This document shows, piece by piece, positions 18,698 to 28,593 of a stretch of 64,000 nucleotides of DNA; within the stretch, counting starts at the first letter, position 1, and every line of letters starts with the position of its first letter. The notes below the pieces were generated by a model, which saw nothing but the letters and a program-made list of their open reading frames with translations, was not told the DNA's origin and did not search any database. Source of the stretch: Serratia marcescens (lineage in GTDB: Bacteria; Pseudomonadota; Gammaproteobacteria; Enterobacterales; Enterobacteriaceae); contig NZ_JARVZZ010000001.1 of the NCBI RefSeq assembly GCF_029846115.1, forward strand, positions 2,852,001 to 2,916,000. Direction: 5' to 3'. The translations under genes and the position numbers were made by a program.

Positions 18698-18787
18698 TTC
18701 AGCCGCCTGAAGAAAGAGACCTTTGATTATAGTCCTTTTCTTGGCGTCTTTTATAGCGCGCCGCGCGTGAGCGCTGGAAGAGTGGCG

Positions 18788-18815
18788 ATAAAAAAGCCTG
18801 CGTTATTGCAGGCTT
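18788..18815 (-). terminator. Terminator of the LuxR-type gene
   Basis: Stem AAGCCTGC / GCAGGCTT with loop GTTATT and an A run on the left side, which is a U run for the minus-strand transcript ending at 18820. Confidence 0.85.
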
Positions 18816-18819
18816 GATA

Positions 18820-19446
18820 TTACACCGCCAGCAGCGCCAGCGGCGTCGAATTCGTTGGTGCGCTTGGCGGGTAGAAATAACGCAGCACGTTATACAGCGA
18901 GTAGAACTCAAGCCGGTTGCGCGCGTTGATCTTCTCCGTGATGTGACGCTTGTGCACGTACACCGTATGCGAGCTGATCTGCAGCTTTTTCGCGATGCGG
19001 TAGTTGGGCATTTCCGCCATCCAATATTTCATCACCGTCAGTTCCTGCGGGCTGAACAGGGAACGCTCTTCGCCGTCATCGGCCAGCGCCAGCGGATTTT
19101 CGCGCAGCGTGCGCAAGGTGAGCGGCAGAATGCTTTTATTGAACAGAAACGCGTTATCGGCGATGCGCATTGGCGCTTCGCTGTAGGGGTAAGGCGTGTC
19201 GAGATAGATAAACAGCAAAGCAGACTGGCTGGCTTCCATAAACGCCAGCAGCTGTGCGTCCGCTTCGTTATAGCGGCACTGGTTGCTGAGGTTCACCAGA
19301 ATGTGGCTCGGCTGAAAGCTGGCCAACAGTGGCGTAGCGTACTCAATGCTGTGGCAGCACTTGATCGTCGTAATCCCACTATCAGCAAAGTAGCTGGCTA
19401 TACCGACCCGGGTGAAGCAGCATTCGTCCACGACAAGTAGTTTCAT
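18820..19446 (-). CDS. LuxR-family regulator with atypical receiver-like domain
   Basis: A 208-residue protein. Residues 1-120 look like a response-regulator receiver (MKLLVVDECCFTRVGIASYF), but where the phosphate-accepting Asp should be the sequence reads HILVNLSNQ, with Asn52. The C-terminal HTH is clear: FSPQELTVMKYWMAEMPNYRIAKKLQISSHTVYVHKRHI. It is therefore likely a phosphorylation-independent regulator, like some fimbrial/capsule regulators. It interrupts the yceO-solA order of E. coli. Target genes are unknown. Confidence 0.85.
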   Translation of the reverse strand: MKLLVVDECCFTRVGIASYFADSGITTIKCCHSIEYATPLLASFQPSHILVNLSNQCRYNEADAQLLAFMEASQSALLFIYLDTPYPYSEAPMRIADNAFLFNKSILPLTLRTLRENPLALADDGEERSLFSPQELTVMKYWMAEMPNYRIAKKLQISSHTVYVHKRHITEKINARNRLEFYSLYNVLRYFYPPSAPTNSTPLALLAV

Positions 19447-19613
19447 GGTGACGTCCTTGTTGAAAGCCGATGGAGCATATCTTCTGTAAAATAGGACTTA
19501 CACTGCAAGTGTTCAATTCGGAAATTCAAATGCTGAATACAAGAAATTTCCGTTATCAGAATTTTTACTTGGTATTTAAAAGAGTTAGCATGTTAATGAA
19601 TTGTAACCGCCAA

Positions 19614-19655
19614 ATTTCGCTGTCCAGGGCGCGGTGGCAACCTGGACAGCGAAAT
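19614..19655. terminator. Long hairpin (15-base perfect arms) downstream of solA
   Basis: ATTTCGCTGTCCAGG (19614-19628) and its exact inverse (19641-19655) flank a 12-base loop. It begins 8 bases beyond the solA stop codon (19663) on the minus strand and is followed there by AAATTT, so it is best read as the solA transcript end. The T tract is weak, so a role as an mRNA-stabilising hairpin is also possible. Confidence 0.65.
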
Positions 19656-19662
19656 CCTTCGC

Positions 19663-20778
19663 TTAGCTAAATCGTTTCAGACCAAAGCTGGCGACATCGA
19701 CCGGCGGCGCTTTGTCCTGCGCAAACAGCGCGGCAATCTCACCCAGCGCGCTGGCGAACTTGAAGCCGTGGCCGCTCAATCCGCTGATGACCATCAGGCG
19801 ATCGCACTCCGGCAGGGTATCGATAATAAAGTCTTCGTCTGGGCTCATGTCATAACTGCAGGCTTCGCCGTGTAAACATACGCCTACACCTGGCAAAAAC
19901 TGCCGCAGGAAGGTGAAGACTTCGGTGCCGTCGCTGGCGTAGCTGCCGAAGGGCTTGCGCTGCTCGGGGGCATCCATCGGCTGGCCGCCATCGTGTTTGC
20001 CCACTTTCAGGCCGTCGTTGTCCGCCGGGAAGCCGTAATAGTGCGTGCCGTCCTGCGCTTCGACGGTAAAGGCCGGGAAGCGGTTGTTCACACTGTAGCG
20101 GCCGTCCGCCTGATGCCAGGAGAATACCTTGCGCAATGGCGCGATCGGCAACTGCGGCAACAGCGCTTTCACCCAGGTGCCTGCGGTGACCACGGCTTTT
20201 CGCGCCGTGAAACGCCCTTCGCCGGTGACGACTGCAACGCCGCCATCGATAGGTTCCACCGCGCTGACCGGGCAATTGAACAGCTGGCTGCAGCCGGCCT
20301 CTTTCGCCAGCTTGATCAGGCTGGCAACCGCCAGCTCGGCGCGCAGGAAGCCGGCGTCCGGCTCGAAAACGCCGACGTAACCATCCGGCGCACGGAATTC
20401 CGGCCAGCGTTGAGCGATCTGTTCGGCGCTAAGGGTTTGCGCGTTCAGGCGGAATTTCTGCGCGCTCTGCTGAGCATTACGAATGAATTCGGAGTGCAGC
20501 GGCCCCAAATTGAGCACGCCGCACGACTGGAACAGTTCCTCGCCGGATTGCTGAATCAGCGCATTCCACAACGCCTGCGCGCGCAGCACCAGCGGCACGT
20601 ACTTTTCACCTTCGCCGTAAGCATGACGGATGATGCGGGTGTCGCCGTGATGGCTGCCATTGCGGTGCGGGGGAATGGCGCTGTCGATCATCAGCACTTT
20701 CAAGCCGGCTCGGGTAGCGTAATACCCTGCCGCCGCGCCGACTGAACCGCTGCCCACCACAATCAAATCATATTCCAC
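19663..20778 (-). CDS. solA: N-methyl-L-tryptophan oxidase SolA
   Basis: FAD enzyme that oxidatively demethylates N-methyl-tryptophan (and sarcosine weakly), giving formaldehyde and H2O2. It has 371 residues. The N-terminal dinucleotide fold is [20 protein letters not shown]. The Cys expected to bind FAD covalently is in [20 protein letters not shown], and [20 protein letters not shown] closes the family C-terminus. Position ahead of bssS matches E. coli. Confidence 0.95.
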   Translation of the reverse strand: MEYDLIVVGSGSVGAAAGYYATRAGLKVLMIDSAIPPHRNGSHHGDTRIIRHAYGEGEKYVPLVLRAQALWNALIQQSGEELFQSCGVLNLGPLHSEFIRNAQQSAQKFRLNAQTLSAEQIAQRWPEFRAPDGYVGVFEPDAGFLRAELAVASLIKLAKEAGCSQLFNCPVSAVEPIDGGVAVVTGEGRFTARKAVVTAGTWVKALLPQLPIAPLRKVFSWHQADGRYSVNNRFPAFTVEAQDGTHYYGFPADNDGLKVGKHDGGQPMDAPEQRKPFGSYASDGTEVFTFLRQFLPGVGVCLHGEACSYDMSPDEDFIIDTLPECDRLMVISGLSGHGFKFASALGEIAALFAQDKAPPVDVASFGLKRFS

Positions 20779-20865
20779 GTGCCCACCCTCTCTGATAGCG
20801 ATTTCTTATCGCCCCATGATAAAAGGTTGCCGAGCGCAATGCACTGATTGAACGGCGAAAGGCAA

Positions 20866-20899
20866 AGAAAAAGGCGCCGGGAATGGGCCACGGCGCCTT
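20866..20899 (-). terminator. Terminator of bssS
   Basis: The stem AAGGCGCCG / CGGCGCCTT with an 11-base loop is followed on the minus strand by TTTTTCTTTG. It lies 20 bases beyond the bssS stop. Confidence 0.8.
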
Positions 20900-20919
20900 A
20901 GGGGTTAGGGGACGATGAA

Positions 20920-21174
20920 TCAATGTTTTCTGCGATCAAGATCCTGGTAATCCGTAGCTTCAATCTTGGCGATGCCGGCCTCTAAGATATTGATTAATTG
21001 ACGGGCGACATCTGTGGTCAGCCAAAGCGTTCTGTCTACTTGGGCTTCTTCAGGCGTTTGGTCTAGTGAAGACAGGTAATGAAGGCGTATCATCATGGCG
21101 TCGTAAACGTCGACAGTACTGATATCCCAACCGACAAGCGGGTGCGTCTGAATTACTTCATCATTTCTGTCCAT
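20920..21174 (-). CDS. bssS: Biofilm formation regulatory protein BssS
   Basis: An 84-residue protein. NDEVIQTHPLVGWDISTVD and RTLWLTTDVARQLINILEAG are the two conserved halves of BssS, which in E. coli reduces biofilm in a glucose- and indole-linked manner through an unknown contact. It is followed on the same strand by solA and preceded by an IraP-like gene and dinI. Confidence 0.93.
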   Translation of the reverse strand: MDRNDEVIQTHPLVGWDISTVDVYDAMMIRLHYLSSLDQTPEEAQVDRTLWLTTDVARQLINILEAGIAKIEATDYQDLDRRKH

Positions 21175-21375
21175 AAAGACCCCTTATTGAGTAGTAACTA
21201 CCGTGAGTGACTAACGAGGATCAATGCGGCTCATCATCATGAGAGCAATTACAGTATACGCATCCGCTTTCATCGGTGGAGGGGGTTGTCACCGAAATTT
21301 GCAAAATAAATATTTATTTGAACAATTATTCTACAAATTTGTATGTGCAGCGGTGGATGAGTAACGCGCAGCGCG

Positions 21376-21654
21376 TTATTCCGCGTCGGCAGGTGGCGAT
21401 GTGCCATGCAGACATTTTTCCAGCTCTTCGGCCAAATGGGCGAAATGCTTTTGCGTTTCGGCGTCGCGATTCTGGCTGTGCGATTCCAGCTTCAGGCTGT
21501 GGATCAGCCTTTGATTGGCTTTATCATCCAGGCTGAAGGCCAGATAAGAGAAAGCCACTTCCAATACGTTCAAGCGCCTTTTCTGATCGGCTATCAGCGC
21601 CAGCAGTTCGCCAAACGTCATTGCGTCTTCGGATTTCACCTTGTCCGGGGCCAT
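21376..21654 (-). CDS. Small helical protein, IraP/YecF-like layout
   Basis: A 92-residue, mostly alpha-helical, charged protein. The middle (QKRRLNVLEVAFSYLAFSLDD, then NQRLIHSL) is laid out like IraP and YecF (DUF2594): an N-terminal coiled coil, a short hydrophobic helix, then NQQRLI-like residues. IraP is an anti-adaptor that blocks RssB and so saves sigma-S. The similarity is weak, so the family call is tentative. E. coli has no gene between bssS and dinI at this point. Confidence 0.6.
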   Translation of the reverse strand: MAPDKVKSEDAMTFGELLALIADQKRRLNVLEVAFSYLAFSLDDKANQRLIHSLKLESHSQNRDAETQKHFAHLAEELEKCLHGTSPPADAE

Positions 21655-21740
21655 GCTTACTCCTTTGCGTTAAGTACAGCGCTGAGGCGCATTTTGTTCC
21701 AGAGTAAGGGTAAGCGATGAATGGGCAGGGCGCCAGAAAC

Positions 21741-21771
21741 AAAAAAGCCGGAGAGCGACCCCCGGCAAAAA
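21741..21771 (-). terminator. Terminator of dinI
   Basis: The stem GCCGG / CCGGC has A/T runs on both sides; the minus-strand transcript ends in TTTTTT. It is 14 bases beyond the dinI stop. Confidence 0.7.
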
Positions 21772-21784
21772 CAGCATTGCAGTG

Positions 21785-22024
21785 TTATTCTGCGCTGAAC
21801 CACTCGTCAGCGCTTTCCCAGGTTTCCTGAAGGATTTCCTCGATCAGATCCCGGTCGGTTTTGGCGCCCCCCAGCACGGAGAGGCCGTTGGCGCCGGCAT
21901 AACGTACTTGCACGACGGCGTCTGGAAACTGGCGATTGACCCGCTTGCCCAGTTCGCCGGTCAGCGCCTCAATGGCGCCCGCCGGCAGCGGCCGGGTTTT
22001 ATCTATAGTGACTTCAACACGCAT
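21785..22024 (-). CDS. dinI: DNA damage-inducible protein I (DinI)
   Basis: A 79-residue SOS protein that stabilises RecA filaments and limits LexA/UmuD cleavage. MRVEVTIDKTRPLPAGAIEAL, the fold core VVQVRYAGANGLSVLGG, and the acidic C-terminal helix LIEEILQETWESADEWF are all present. A LexA box overlaps the promoter at 22046. It lies just downstream of pyrC on the same strand, as in E. coli. Confidence 0.95.
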   Translation of the reverse strand: MRVEVTIDKTRPLPAGAIEALTGELGKRVNRQFPDAVVQVRYAGANGLSVLGGAKTDRDLIEEILQETWESADEWFSAE

Positions 22025-22045
22025 AATTGCCCCCGAAGCGATTTA

Positions 22046-22061
22046 CTGTTTATTTATACAG
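22046..22061 (-). promoter_or_regulatory. LexA (SOS) box of dinI
   Basis: CTGTTTATTTATACAG matches CTGT-N8-ACAG exactly, 22 bases upstream of the dinI ATG. LexA control of dinI is well established in E. coli. Confidence 0.92.
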
Positions 22062-22099
22062 TTAACCGGGCGCGGGGGCAAGAGGGCGAAACAAAAATA

Positions 22100-23146
22100 T
22101 CAGTCTTTCAGCGACCAGTTCAGGGTTTCACCGGCGAGGAAGGGGATCACGGATTCATTGCCCAGGGCGATCTCTTCCGGTTGGGTGGTCGGCACGCGCT
22201 GCAACTCGATGAAGTCTTCGTTGAGCGGAAGGCCGTAGAAGCGCGGACCGTTGAGCGAGCAGAAGGCTTCAAAGTGCTCCAACGCGCCGAGCTGTTCGAA
22301 CACGGCAGCGTAAGCCAGGATGGCATTCGGCGCGTTGAAGCAGCCGGCGCAGCCACAGCTGGACTCTTTGCGGTGCTTGAGATGCGGGGCAGAGTCGGTA
22401 CCGAGGAAGAAACGGTCCGAGCCGCTGGCGACCGCCTGACGCAGTGCTTCCTGGTGGACATTGCGCTTGAGGATCGGCAGGCAGAACAGGTGTGGGCGAA
22501 TGCCGCCCACCAGCATGTGGTTGCGGTTGAACATCAGATGCTGTGGCGTGATGGTGGCGCCGAGGAAACGATTGCCTGCCTGCACATATTGCGCCGCTTC
22601 TTTGGTGGTGATGTGCTCGAAGACGATCTTAAGCTCCGGGAACTGGCGGCGGATAGGCTCCATGACCTGTTCGATAAAGCGCGCCTCGCGGTCGAAGATA
22701 TCGACGGCAGGATCGGTCACTTCGCCGTGGATCAGCAAAGGCATGCCGATTTTTTGCATCTGTTCGAACAGCGGGTAAATGCCGGTCACGTCGCTGACGC
22801 CGTGGCTGGAGTTGGTGGTGGCGTTGGCTGGATACAGCTTGGCGGCGGTAAACACCCCTTGCTCGAAGCCGTTGATCAGTTCACTGGCCGCCAGGGAGTT
22901 GGTCAGGTAGCAGGTCATCAGTGGAGTGAAGTTGTGGCCCTGCGGGACCGCCGCCAGAATGCGATCGCGGTAGGCGCGCGCGGCGGCCACGGTCGTTACG
23001 GGCGGAACCAGGTTCGGCATCACGATCGCCCGGCCAAATACCTGGCTGGTATAGGGCACCACGGTTTTCAGCATCTCATCGTCACGCAGGTGAATATGCC
23101 AGTCGTCTGGGCGGCGGATTTTCAGAACTTGAGGTTGTGCGGTCAT
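22100..23146 (-). CDS. pyrC: Dihydroorotase PyrC
   Basis: Zinc enzyme of pyrimidine synthesis: carbamoyl-aspartate to dihydroorotate. It has 348 residues. Metal histidines are in [13 protein letters not shown] (residues 15-27), and the carboxylated lysine is in [14 protein letters not shown]. Then come LLIHGEVTD and [12 protein letters not shown], with [16 protein letters not shown] carrying the catalytic Asp. It stands before dinI as in E. coli. Confidence 0.96.
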   Translation of the reverse strand: MTAQPQVLKIRRPDDWHIHLRDDEMLKTVVPYTSQVFGRAIVMPNLVPPVTTVAAARAYRDRILAAVPQGHNFTPLMTCYLTNSLAASELINGFEQGVFTAAKLYPANATTNSSHGVSDVTGIYPLFEQMQKIGMPLLIHGEVTDPAVDIFDREARFIEQVMEPIRRQFPELKIVFEHITTKEAAQYVQAGNRFLGATITPQHLMFNRNHMLVGGIRPHLFCLPILKRNVHQEALRQAVASGSDRFFLGTDSAPHLKHRKESSCGCAGCFNAPNAILAYAAVFEQLGALEHFEAFCSLNGPRFYGLPLNEDFIELQRVPTTQPEEIALGNESVIPFLAGETLNWSLKD

Positions 23147-23359
23147 CTAGCTAGGCTCCGGCGGTCAAATACGTCTAATGAAAAGCGAATAATGGGTTTA
23201 TTCACGCCGGGGTGTAAGGATAAGCGGAAAGTGCCTGAGATGCATCTGTTTGTTGGCGACAAGTTGAAATCAGTAGGGCAGCGGGCGCATAGTAACAGGG
23301 ATTTCAACGATGCCGACGCCAATACCGTCGACTGTCATCAAGTGGAAAGGGAGAAAGCA

Positions 23360-23647
23360 ATGGAAGTACGCGTTATCGCCACCCTGCAAGCGAAAGCGGG
23401 ATTTGAAGCCGTCGTCAGCGAAGCGGTGCACGACATTATCGAGCCGAGCCGCCAGGAGTTGGGCAACCTGCAATATGACTTGCATCGCGATCTGGAAAAG
23501 CCGGGCGTTTTCGTGTTCTTTGAGCGTTGGGCCAGCAGCGAAGCGCTGGATAAGCATAATGAGACGGCGCATTTTCAGCAGTTCGTCAGCCGGCTTGACG
23601 GCAAGTTGGATGTTTTGGACATCAAGAAACTGAAGAAGATCGCCTGA
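23360..23647 (+). CDS. Antibiotic-biosynthesis-monooxygenase-domain (ABM) protein
   Basis: A 95-residue ferredoxin-like alpha/beta protein. VRVIATLQAKAGFEAVVSEAV and FVFFERWASSEALDKHNETAHFQQF are the ABM-domain hallmarks, shared with YgiN-type quinol monooxygenases and heme-degrading IsdG-type enzymes. The ATG at 23360 is preceded by a purine-rich GGGAGAAAG; the long in-frame stretch upstream is antisense to pyrC and dinI and is not part of the gene. The substrate is unknown. Confidence 0.82.
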   Translation: MEVRVIATLQAKAGFEAVVSEAVHDIIEPSRQELGNLQYDLHRDLEKPGVFVFFERWASSEALDKHNETAHFQQFVSRLDGKLDVLDIKKLKKIA

Positions 23648-23659
23648 GCATTTTACAGG

Positions 23660-23693
23660 CAAGAAAAAACCCGCCGATGGCGGGTTTTTTTTT
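23660..23693. terminator. Bidirectional terminator, ABM gene / rne
   Basis: The stem AAAACCCGCC / GGCGGGTTTT with loop GAT has nine T on the plus side and an A run on the left side. It serves the ABM gene and the convergent rne. Confidence 0.9.
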
Positions 23694-23709
23694 AGGGTTG
23701 CAGATTAAC

Positions 23710-26700
23710 TTATTCGTTAACCGGCTGCGGCTTGGTGGCCGGCGCGGTAGCCTGGCTCGCTGCCGAGTGACCGCCGGCTGAACCTTTGCCTTCAAAATTG
23801 AAGGAAGGGCGCTGCCAGTCGCTGTGCTTGCGTTCTTCCGGCTCGTAGGCCGGCGCAGGCGCTTTGGTCATCGGCGCAGTGGCGATGTGTTTGTACAGCA
23901 CGTCCTGTACGGCTTTCACCGGAGCGGGCTGTTGAACAACCGCAGGTGCAGGCTCGGCGGCAGTTGGCTCCGGGGCTTTTTCCACCGGAGCGGCTTCCAC
24001 GGCGGCTGTCGCAGGTGCGGCTTCTACCACTGGCGTGGCTTCTACCGGTGCAGTTTCGACCACAGGCTCTTCTTCCACCAGCTTGGCTTCAACCACAGGC
24101 TCTGCCGCAACGATTTCAGCTACCGGCTCAGCTTCCACTGCCGGGGCAGTCTCTTCCGCTTTCGGTTCTTCAACTGCGGCAGGTGCCGGAGCGGCTTCCA
24201 CCGGCGCCGGGGTTTCCTCGGCCGGGGTAGCAACGACAGGCGCTACGGCTGCAGCTTCTTCCGATACGGTAACGGCAGCAGTTTCAACGGCGGCTTCTGG
24301 TGCCGACTCGTTGACGCTGGCCGCAGCCTGAGTTTCTTCCACGGCAACGTTGTGCTGTTCAACCGCTGCGGCGACAACCGGTGCCGCTGCCTGTTCTACT
24401 TCTACGACTTCGGCCTGCACTTCGGCTTCTTCAACCTGAGCAACCGGGTAGCTTACCCAGACTTTGCCCGACGCCATTTCCGGCGAAGCGAACGCGCCCG
24501 CCAGTGGCATTGGGGATTGCAGCGGGTAACGCTCATCACGGTAACGGCGGCGGCGCTGGCCGCTGACGCGCAGGTGACGCGGTGAACGACGGGAGCGACG
24601 CGGCATGCCTTCGCCATTGCCGCGGTTTTCGCCCTGGGCATCGTCTTCCGGCTGAGCGACAACGGTTTCCGGCAGCAGCTTGACGCTGTCGTCGGCGGTC
24701 GACTGCGCGTCGGCGGCTTTCGCGACCGGCGCTTTCGGCGCCAACAGCTCTTCCGCTGCACGCTGCAGTTCTTCTTCCGCAGACAGGATACGCACTTTCT
24801 GCGACAGAGGGCGGCGCTGACGGCGCTGCATATTCTGCTGCTGGCGTTCTTCCTGCTCTTCGTCGGTGCTCTCGACCGCTTCAACGCTTTCCAGCGCTTT
24901 CACTTCCTGCTGAGCCTGGCGCTTCTCTTCCTGACGACGACGCTGGCGTTCAGCACGTTGCTCACGACGCTGCTGCTGATCTTCGCGCGGCGCTTTAGCG
25001 CTTTCTTCCGAGGCGGTTTCCTCCGCTACCGGTGCGTTCTGCTGCTGGTTGCGGCGGTTGCGGCGCTGCTCATCGCGGGATTCACGCGATTCACGGCCTT
25101 CGCGGTTCTCACGCGGTTCACGGTTGTCGCGCTCGCGATTGTCACGGCCTTCACCGCGCTCTTTACGCTCGCCGCGTTCCGGACGATCGCCACGCTCACC
25201 GCGCTCTTTACGGCCGGTGCCTTGACGGCGCTGACCGCGACGATCCTGACGACGGTTTTCACCGTTGCCTTCCGCCTTCGGCGTTTCGGCCGGTTTGGCT
25301 TCTTCGACGGCAGGTTGTTCTTCACCGGCGAACAGGTTCTTCAGCCCCCCGAACAGGCGGCCCAGGAAGCCCGGCTTGGCGGCGACCGGCGCTGCGGCTT
25401 GAGCCTTGGCGGCGGTAGCGGCAGGCTTGGCCACGGCGACGGGTTCTTCAGCCGGCGGCGGCGCATCGGCGGACAGTGAGAAGGAAGCCAGGGCCGGTTG
25501 CTCTGGACGTTTGCGCTCCATCGGCGCATCTTCCAGCGGGCGCTCCATGTCTTCTTCATGCAGCTTCGGCAGCAGGTAGCTGAGGGTAGAGGTTTCCTCT
25601 CCCTTGCGCACGCGCAGCACCGAGTAGTGCGGGGTTTGCATCTGATCGTTCGGCACGATGACGGCTTTCACGCCGCCCTGGCGTTTTTCGATCGCGCTGA
25701 CGGATTCGCGCTTTTCGTTCAGCAGGTACGAAGCGACCTGAACCGGCACGATAGCGTGAACTTCTTTGGTGTTTTCCTTCAGCGCTTCTTCTTCGATCAG
25801 GCGCAGGATGGACAGCGCCAGCGATTCGTTGTCGCGGATGGTGCCGGTGCCGTTACAGCGAGGGCACACGTGGTGGCTGGACTCGCCCAGCGACGGGCTG
25901 AGGCGCTGACGGGACATTTCCAGCAGACCGAAACGGGAAATGCGGCCGATCTGGATGCGCGCGCGGTCCTGGCGCACGGCGTCGCGCAGGCGGTTTTCCA
26001 CTTCGCGCTGGTGGCGAACCGGCGTCATGTCGATGAAGTCGATGACGATCAGGCCGCCAAGGTCACGCAGGCGCAGCTGGCGAGCGATCTCGTCCGCCGC
26101 TTCCAGGTTGGTGTTGAACGCCGTCTCTTCGATGTCGCCGCCGCGGGTTGCGCGGGCGGAGTTGATGTCGATGGCGGTCAGCGCTTCTGTACTGTCGATG
26201 ACGATCGAGCCGCCGGACGGCAGACGCACTTCGCGCTGGAAGGCGGATTCGATCTGCGATTCGATCTGGTAGTGGCTGAACAGAGGGATTTCACCGCTGT
26301 ACAGTTTGATTTTGCTGCTGAAATCCGGGCGGCCCAGCGCAGCGATGTGCTCTTTGGCCAGATCGAGAATTTTCGGGTTGTCGATCAGGATTTCGCCGAT
26401 GTCCGGGCGCAGGTAATCGCGGAAGGCGCGCACGATAACGTTGCTTTCCTGGTGGATCAGGAACGGCGCAGAGCGGCCTTCGGCGGCTTTTTTAATCGCT
26501 TCCCAGTGCTTGAGGCGGAAGGAGAGATCCCACTGCAGCGCGTCGGCGGATTTGCCTACGCCCGCGGTGCGAACGATCAGGCCCATGCCGTCCGGCAGTT
26601 GCAACGAGGAGAGCGCTTCTTTCAGCTCGGTGCGATCGTCGCCCTCGATGCGGCGAGAAATACCGCCTGCACGCGGGTTGTTCGGCATCAGCACCAGATA

Positions 26701-27075
26701 GCTGCCCGCGAGACTGATGAAGGTGGTCAAGGCGGCGCCTTTGTTGCCACGTTCTTCTTTGTCTACCTGAACGATGACTTCCTGGCCTTCGCGCAGCACA
26801 TCTTTGATGTTTGGGCGGCCATGGGAAGAGTAATTGCTAGGGAAGTATTCGCGGGCGATTTCTTTAAGGGGGAGGAAACCATGTCGTTCTGCGCCGTAGT
26901 CCACGAACGCTGCTTCAAGACTTGGTTCAATGCGGGTGATTTTGCCTTTGTAAATATTCGCTTTTTTCTGCTCATGACCCGGACTTTCGATATCCAAATC
27001 ATACAGCCGCTGTCCATCTACGAGGGCAACACGCAACTCTTCCTGCTGAGTTGCGTTAATCAACATTCTTTTCAT
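23710..27075 (-). CDS. rne: Ribonuclease E
   Basis: Essential endonuclease for mRNA decay and rRNA/tRNA maturation, and scaffold of the degradosome. It has 1121 residues. The N-terminal half is nearly identical to E. coli: S1 domain (about 35-125), RNase H-like and DNase I-like regions with [12 protein letters not shown] and VIDFIDMT (catalytic Asp), and the zinc link VCPRCNGTG. The C-terminal half is disordered: a membrane-targeting helix ([14 protein letters not shown]), an Arg-rich RNA-binding part, an RhlB-binding type region, and a long Ala/Pro/Glu/Val tail of about 220 residues before the conserved end [15 protein letters not shown]. The tail is longer than in E. coli (1061 residues in all). 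Confidence 0.97.
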   Translation of the reverse strand: MKRMLINATQQEELRVALVDGQRLYDLDIESPGHEQKKANIYKGKITRIEPSLEAAFVDYGAERHGFLPLKEIAREYFPSNYSSHGRPNIKDVLREGQEVIVQVDKEERGNKGAALTTFISLAGSYLVLMPNNPRAGGISRRIEGDDRTELKEALSSLQLPDGMGLIVRTAGVGKSADALQWDLSFRLKHWEAIKKAAEGRSAPFLIHQESNVIVRAFRDYLRPDIGEILIDNPKILDLAKEHIAALGRPDFSSKIKLYSGEIPLFSHYQIESQIESAFQREVRLPSGGSIVIDSTEALTAIDINSARATRGGDIEETAFNTNLEAADEIARQLRLRDLGGLIVIDFIDMTPVRHQREVENRLRDAVRQDRARIQIGRISRFGLLEMSRQRLSPSLGESSHHVCPRCNGTGTIRDNESLALSILRLIEEEALKENTKEVHAIVPVQVASYLLNEKRESVSAIEKRQGGVKAVIVPNDQMQTPHYSVLRVRKGEETSTLSYLLPKLHEEDMERPLEDAPMERKRPEQPALASFSLSADAPPPAEEPVAVAKPAATAAKAQAAAPVAAKPGFLGRLFGGLKNLFAGEEQPAVEEAKPAETPKAEGNGENRRQDRRGQRRQGTGRKERGERGDRPERGERKERGEGRDNRERDNREPRENREGRESRESRDEQRRNRRNQQQNAPVAEETASEESAKAPREDQQQRREQRAERQRRRQEEKRQAQQEVKALESVEAVESTDEEQEERQQQNMQRRQRRPLSQKVRILSAEEELQRAAEELLAPKAPVAKAADAQSTADDSVKLLPETVVAQPEDDAQGENRGNGEGMPRRSRRSPRHLRVSGQRRRRYRDERYPLQSPMPLAGAFASPEMASGKVWVSYPVAQVEEAEVQAEVVEVEQAAAPVVAAAVEQHNVAVEETQAAASVNESAPEAAVETAAVTVSEEAAAVAPVVATPAEETPAPVEAAPAPAAVEEPKAEETAPAVEAEPVAEIVAAEPVVEAKLVEEEPVVETAPVEATPVVEAAPATAAVEAAPVEKAPEPTAAEPAPAVVQQPAPVKAVQDVLYKHIATAPMTKAPAPAYEPEERKHSDWQRPSFNFEGKGSAGGHSAASQATAPATKPQPVNE

Positions 27076-27627
27076 CTTAACTTACTCGTTATTTTTACAT
27101 TATCGACAAAGCTGCGGGCAAAATAACCTCATGGCCGGAGTTAAACCGAAAGCCCCGTGTCTTCTCGCAAAGCCGTCAACCTCACGGTTGTCGCCTGCAT
27201 AGGGGCGCATTATCTCGGTAAGCCTGCTTTTTTTTGTGAAAGACAGCACTTTTACTAGGGGAATAGCCTCTGATTTACGTCGACAGATCTGATTCCATTT
27301 GCCGGCCAAGCTGCAACCCGCAGCCCGCTAATTGTTTGATTTCGCATTACGTCTTACGCCATTGCTGCGTTTTTGCGCGATCAGACAAATTTTATAATTC
27401 CACCGTTTTCCCTGTTTAACGAGAATCAACGCGGAAAGTAACTGCATTATTCCACTGCTGATGCCGTTATAGCAAGGTGACTTTTCCTTAACTGCGGAAG
27501 AAATCGCAAACGTTCAAATCGGCTTGCTGCCTTATTGTTCGCTGGGGTTTCGCCCGCCGTCAGAGAGACAGTTAAGCACAGAAAAAGATGTGGCGCTATT
27601 CACGCGCTCTATTTAGAATCCCGCACC
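27076..27627. promoter_or_regulatory. rne leader and divergent rne/rluC promoter region
   Basis: 552 bases without a gene between the divergent rne and rluC start codons. In E. coli rne has a roughly 360-base untranslated leader whose folded structure lets RNase E limit its own mRNA; the size and place here fit the same. The exact start sites cannot be seen. Confidence 0.6.
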
Positions 27628-28587
27628 ATGAAAACGAACAATCCAGCAGTACAATTCATCACGATTTCCGACGACGAAGCCGGTCAGAGAATCGACAACT
27701 TTCTGCTCGCTCGCCTGAAAGGCGTGCCGAAGAGCATGATTTACCGCATCGTGCGCAAAGGCGAGGTGCGGGTCAATAAAGGACGCATCAAGGCCGAATA
27801 CAAATTGGCGGCCGGCGACGTGGTACGCGTGCCGCCGGTGCGCGTGGCCGAGCGTGAAGAGACGCCGGTGTCGGCCAAGCTGGATAAGGTAGCCGCACTG
27901 GCGGACTGCATCCTCTATGAAGACGACCACCTGCTGATCCTCAACAAGCCTTCCGGCACCGCAGTGCACGGCGGCAGCGGCCTGAGCTTCGGTGTGATCG
28001 AAGGGCTGCGCGCGCTGCGCCCGGAAGCCCGTTTCCTCGAGCTGGTGCACCGTCTGGATCGCGATACCTCCGGCGTGCTGTTGGTGGCCAAGAAGCGTTC
28101 CGCGCTGCGCTCGCTGCATGAACAGCTGCGGCTGAAAGGCATGCAGAAGGATTATCTGGCGCTGGTGCGCGGCCAGTGGCAGTCCCACTGCAAGGCCGTA
28201 CAGGCGCCGCTGCTGAAAAACATTCTGCAAAGCGGCGAACGCATCGTGCGCGTCAGCAGCGAAGGCAAGCCTTCGGAAACCCGCTTCAAGGTGGAAGAGC
28301 GTTACGAATTCGCCACCCTGGTGAAGGCCAGCCCGATCACCGGGCGTACTCACCAGATCCGCGTGCACACTCTGCATGCCGGGCACCCGATCGCCTTTGA
28401 CGATCGCTATGGCGACCGTGAGTTCGATCGCCAACTGGCGGGTACCGGCCTGAAGCGGCTGTTCCTGCACGCCGCGGCGCTGCGCTTCGAGCATCCGTCC
28501 ACTGGCGAAACGATGCGCATCGAAGCGCCGATGGACGAAGAGCTGCGCCACTGCCTGCAGATGCTGCGCCGGCAAACGGCCAAGTAA
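27628..28587 (+). CDS. rluC: 23S rRNA pseudouridine synthase RluC (955/2504/2580)
   Basis: A 319-residue enzyme. The N-terminal S4 RNA-binding domain runs from about residue 20 to 80 ([22 protein letters not shown]). The RsuA/RluA catalytic motif is [17 protein letters not shown] with the essential Asp, and [19 protein letters not shown] is the second conserved block. The ATG at 27628 gives the family N-terminus. It is divergent from rne, as in E. coli. Confidence 0.96.
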   Translation: MKTNNPAVQFITISDDEAGQRIDNFLLARLKGVPKSMIYRIVRKGEVRVNKGRIKAEYKLAAGDVVRVPPVRVAEREETPVSAKLDKVAALADCILYEDDHLLILNKPSGTAVHGGSGLSFGVIEGLRALRPEARFLELVHRLDRDTSGVLLVAKKRSALRSLHEQLRLKGMQKDYLALVRGQWQSHCKAVQAPLLKNILQSGERIVRVSSEGKPSETRFKVEERYEFATLVKASPITGRTHQIRVHTLHAGHPIAFDDRYGDREFDRQLAGTGLKRLFLHAAALRFEHPSTGETMRIEAPMDEELRHCLQMLRRQTAK

Positions 28588-28593
28588 TCCGCG

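Noticed and set aside
21782..23359. Long in-frame extension upstream of the ABM-domain gene
   Set aside because: It runs antisense through dinI and pyrC; the real gene starts at 23360 with a ribosome site and the domain's own N-terminus.
25498..27126. A 542-codon open frame on the plus strand opposite rne
   Set aside because: It is a shadow of the rne coding frame in GC-rich DNA; its protein is rich in Arg/Val/Phe without any family pattern, and rne is certain.
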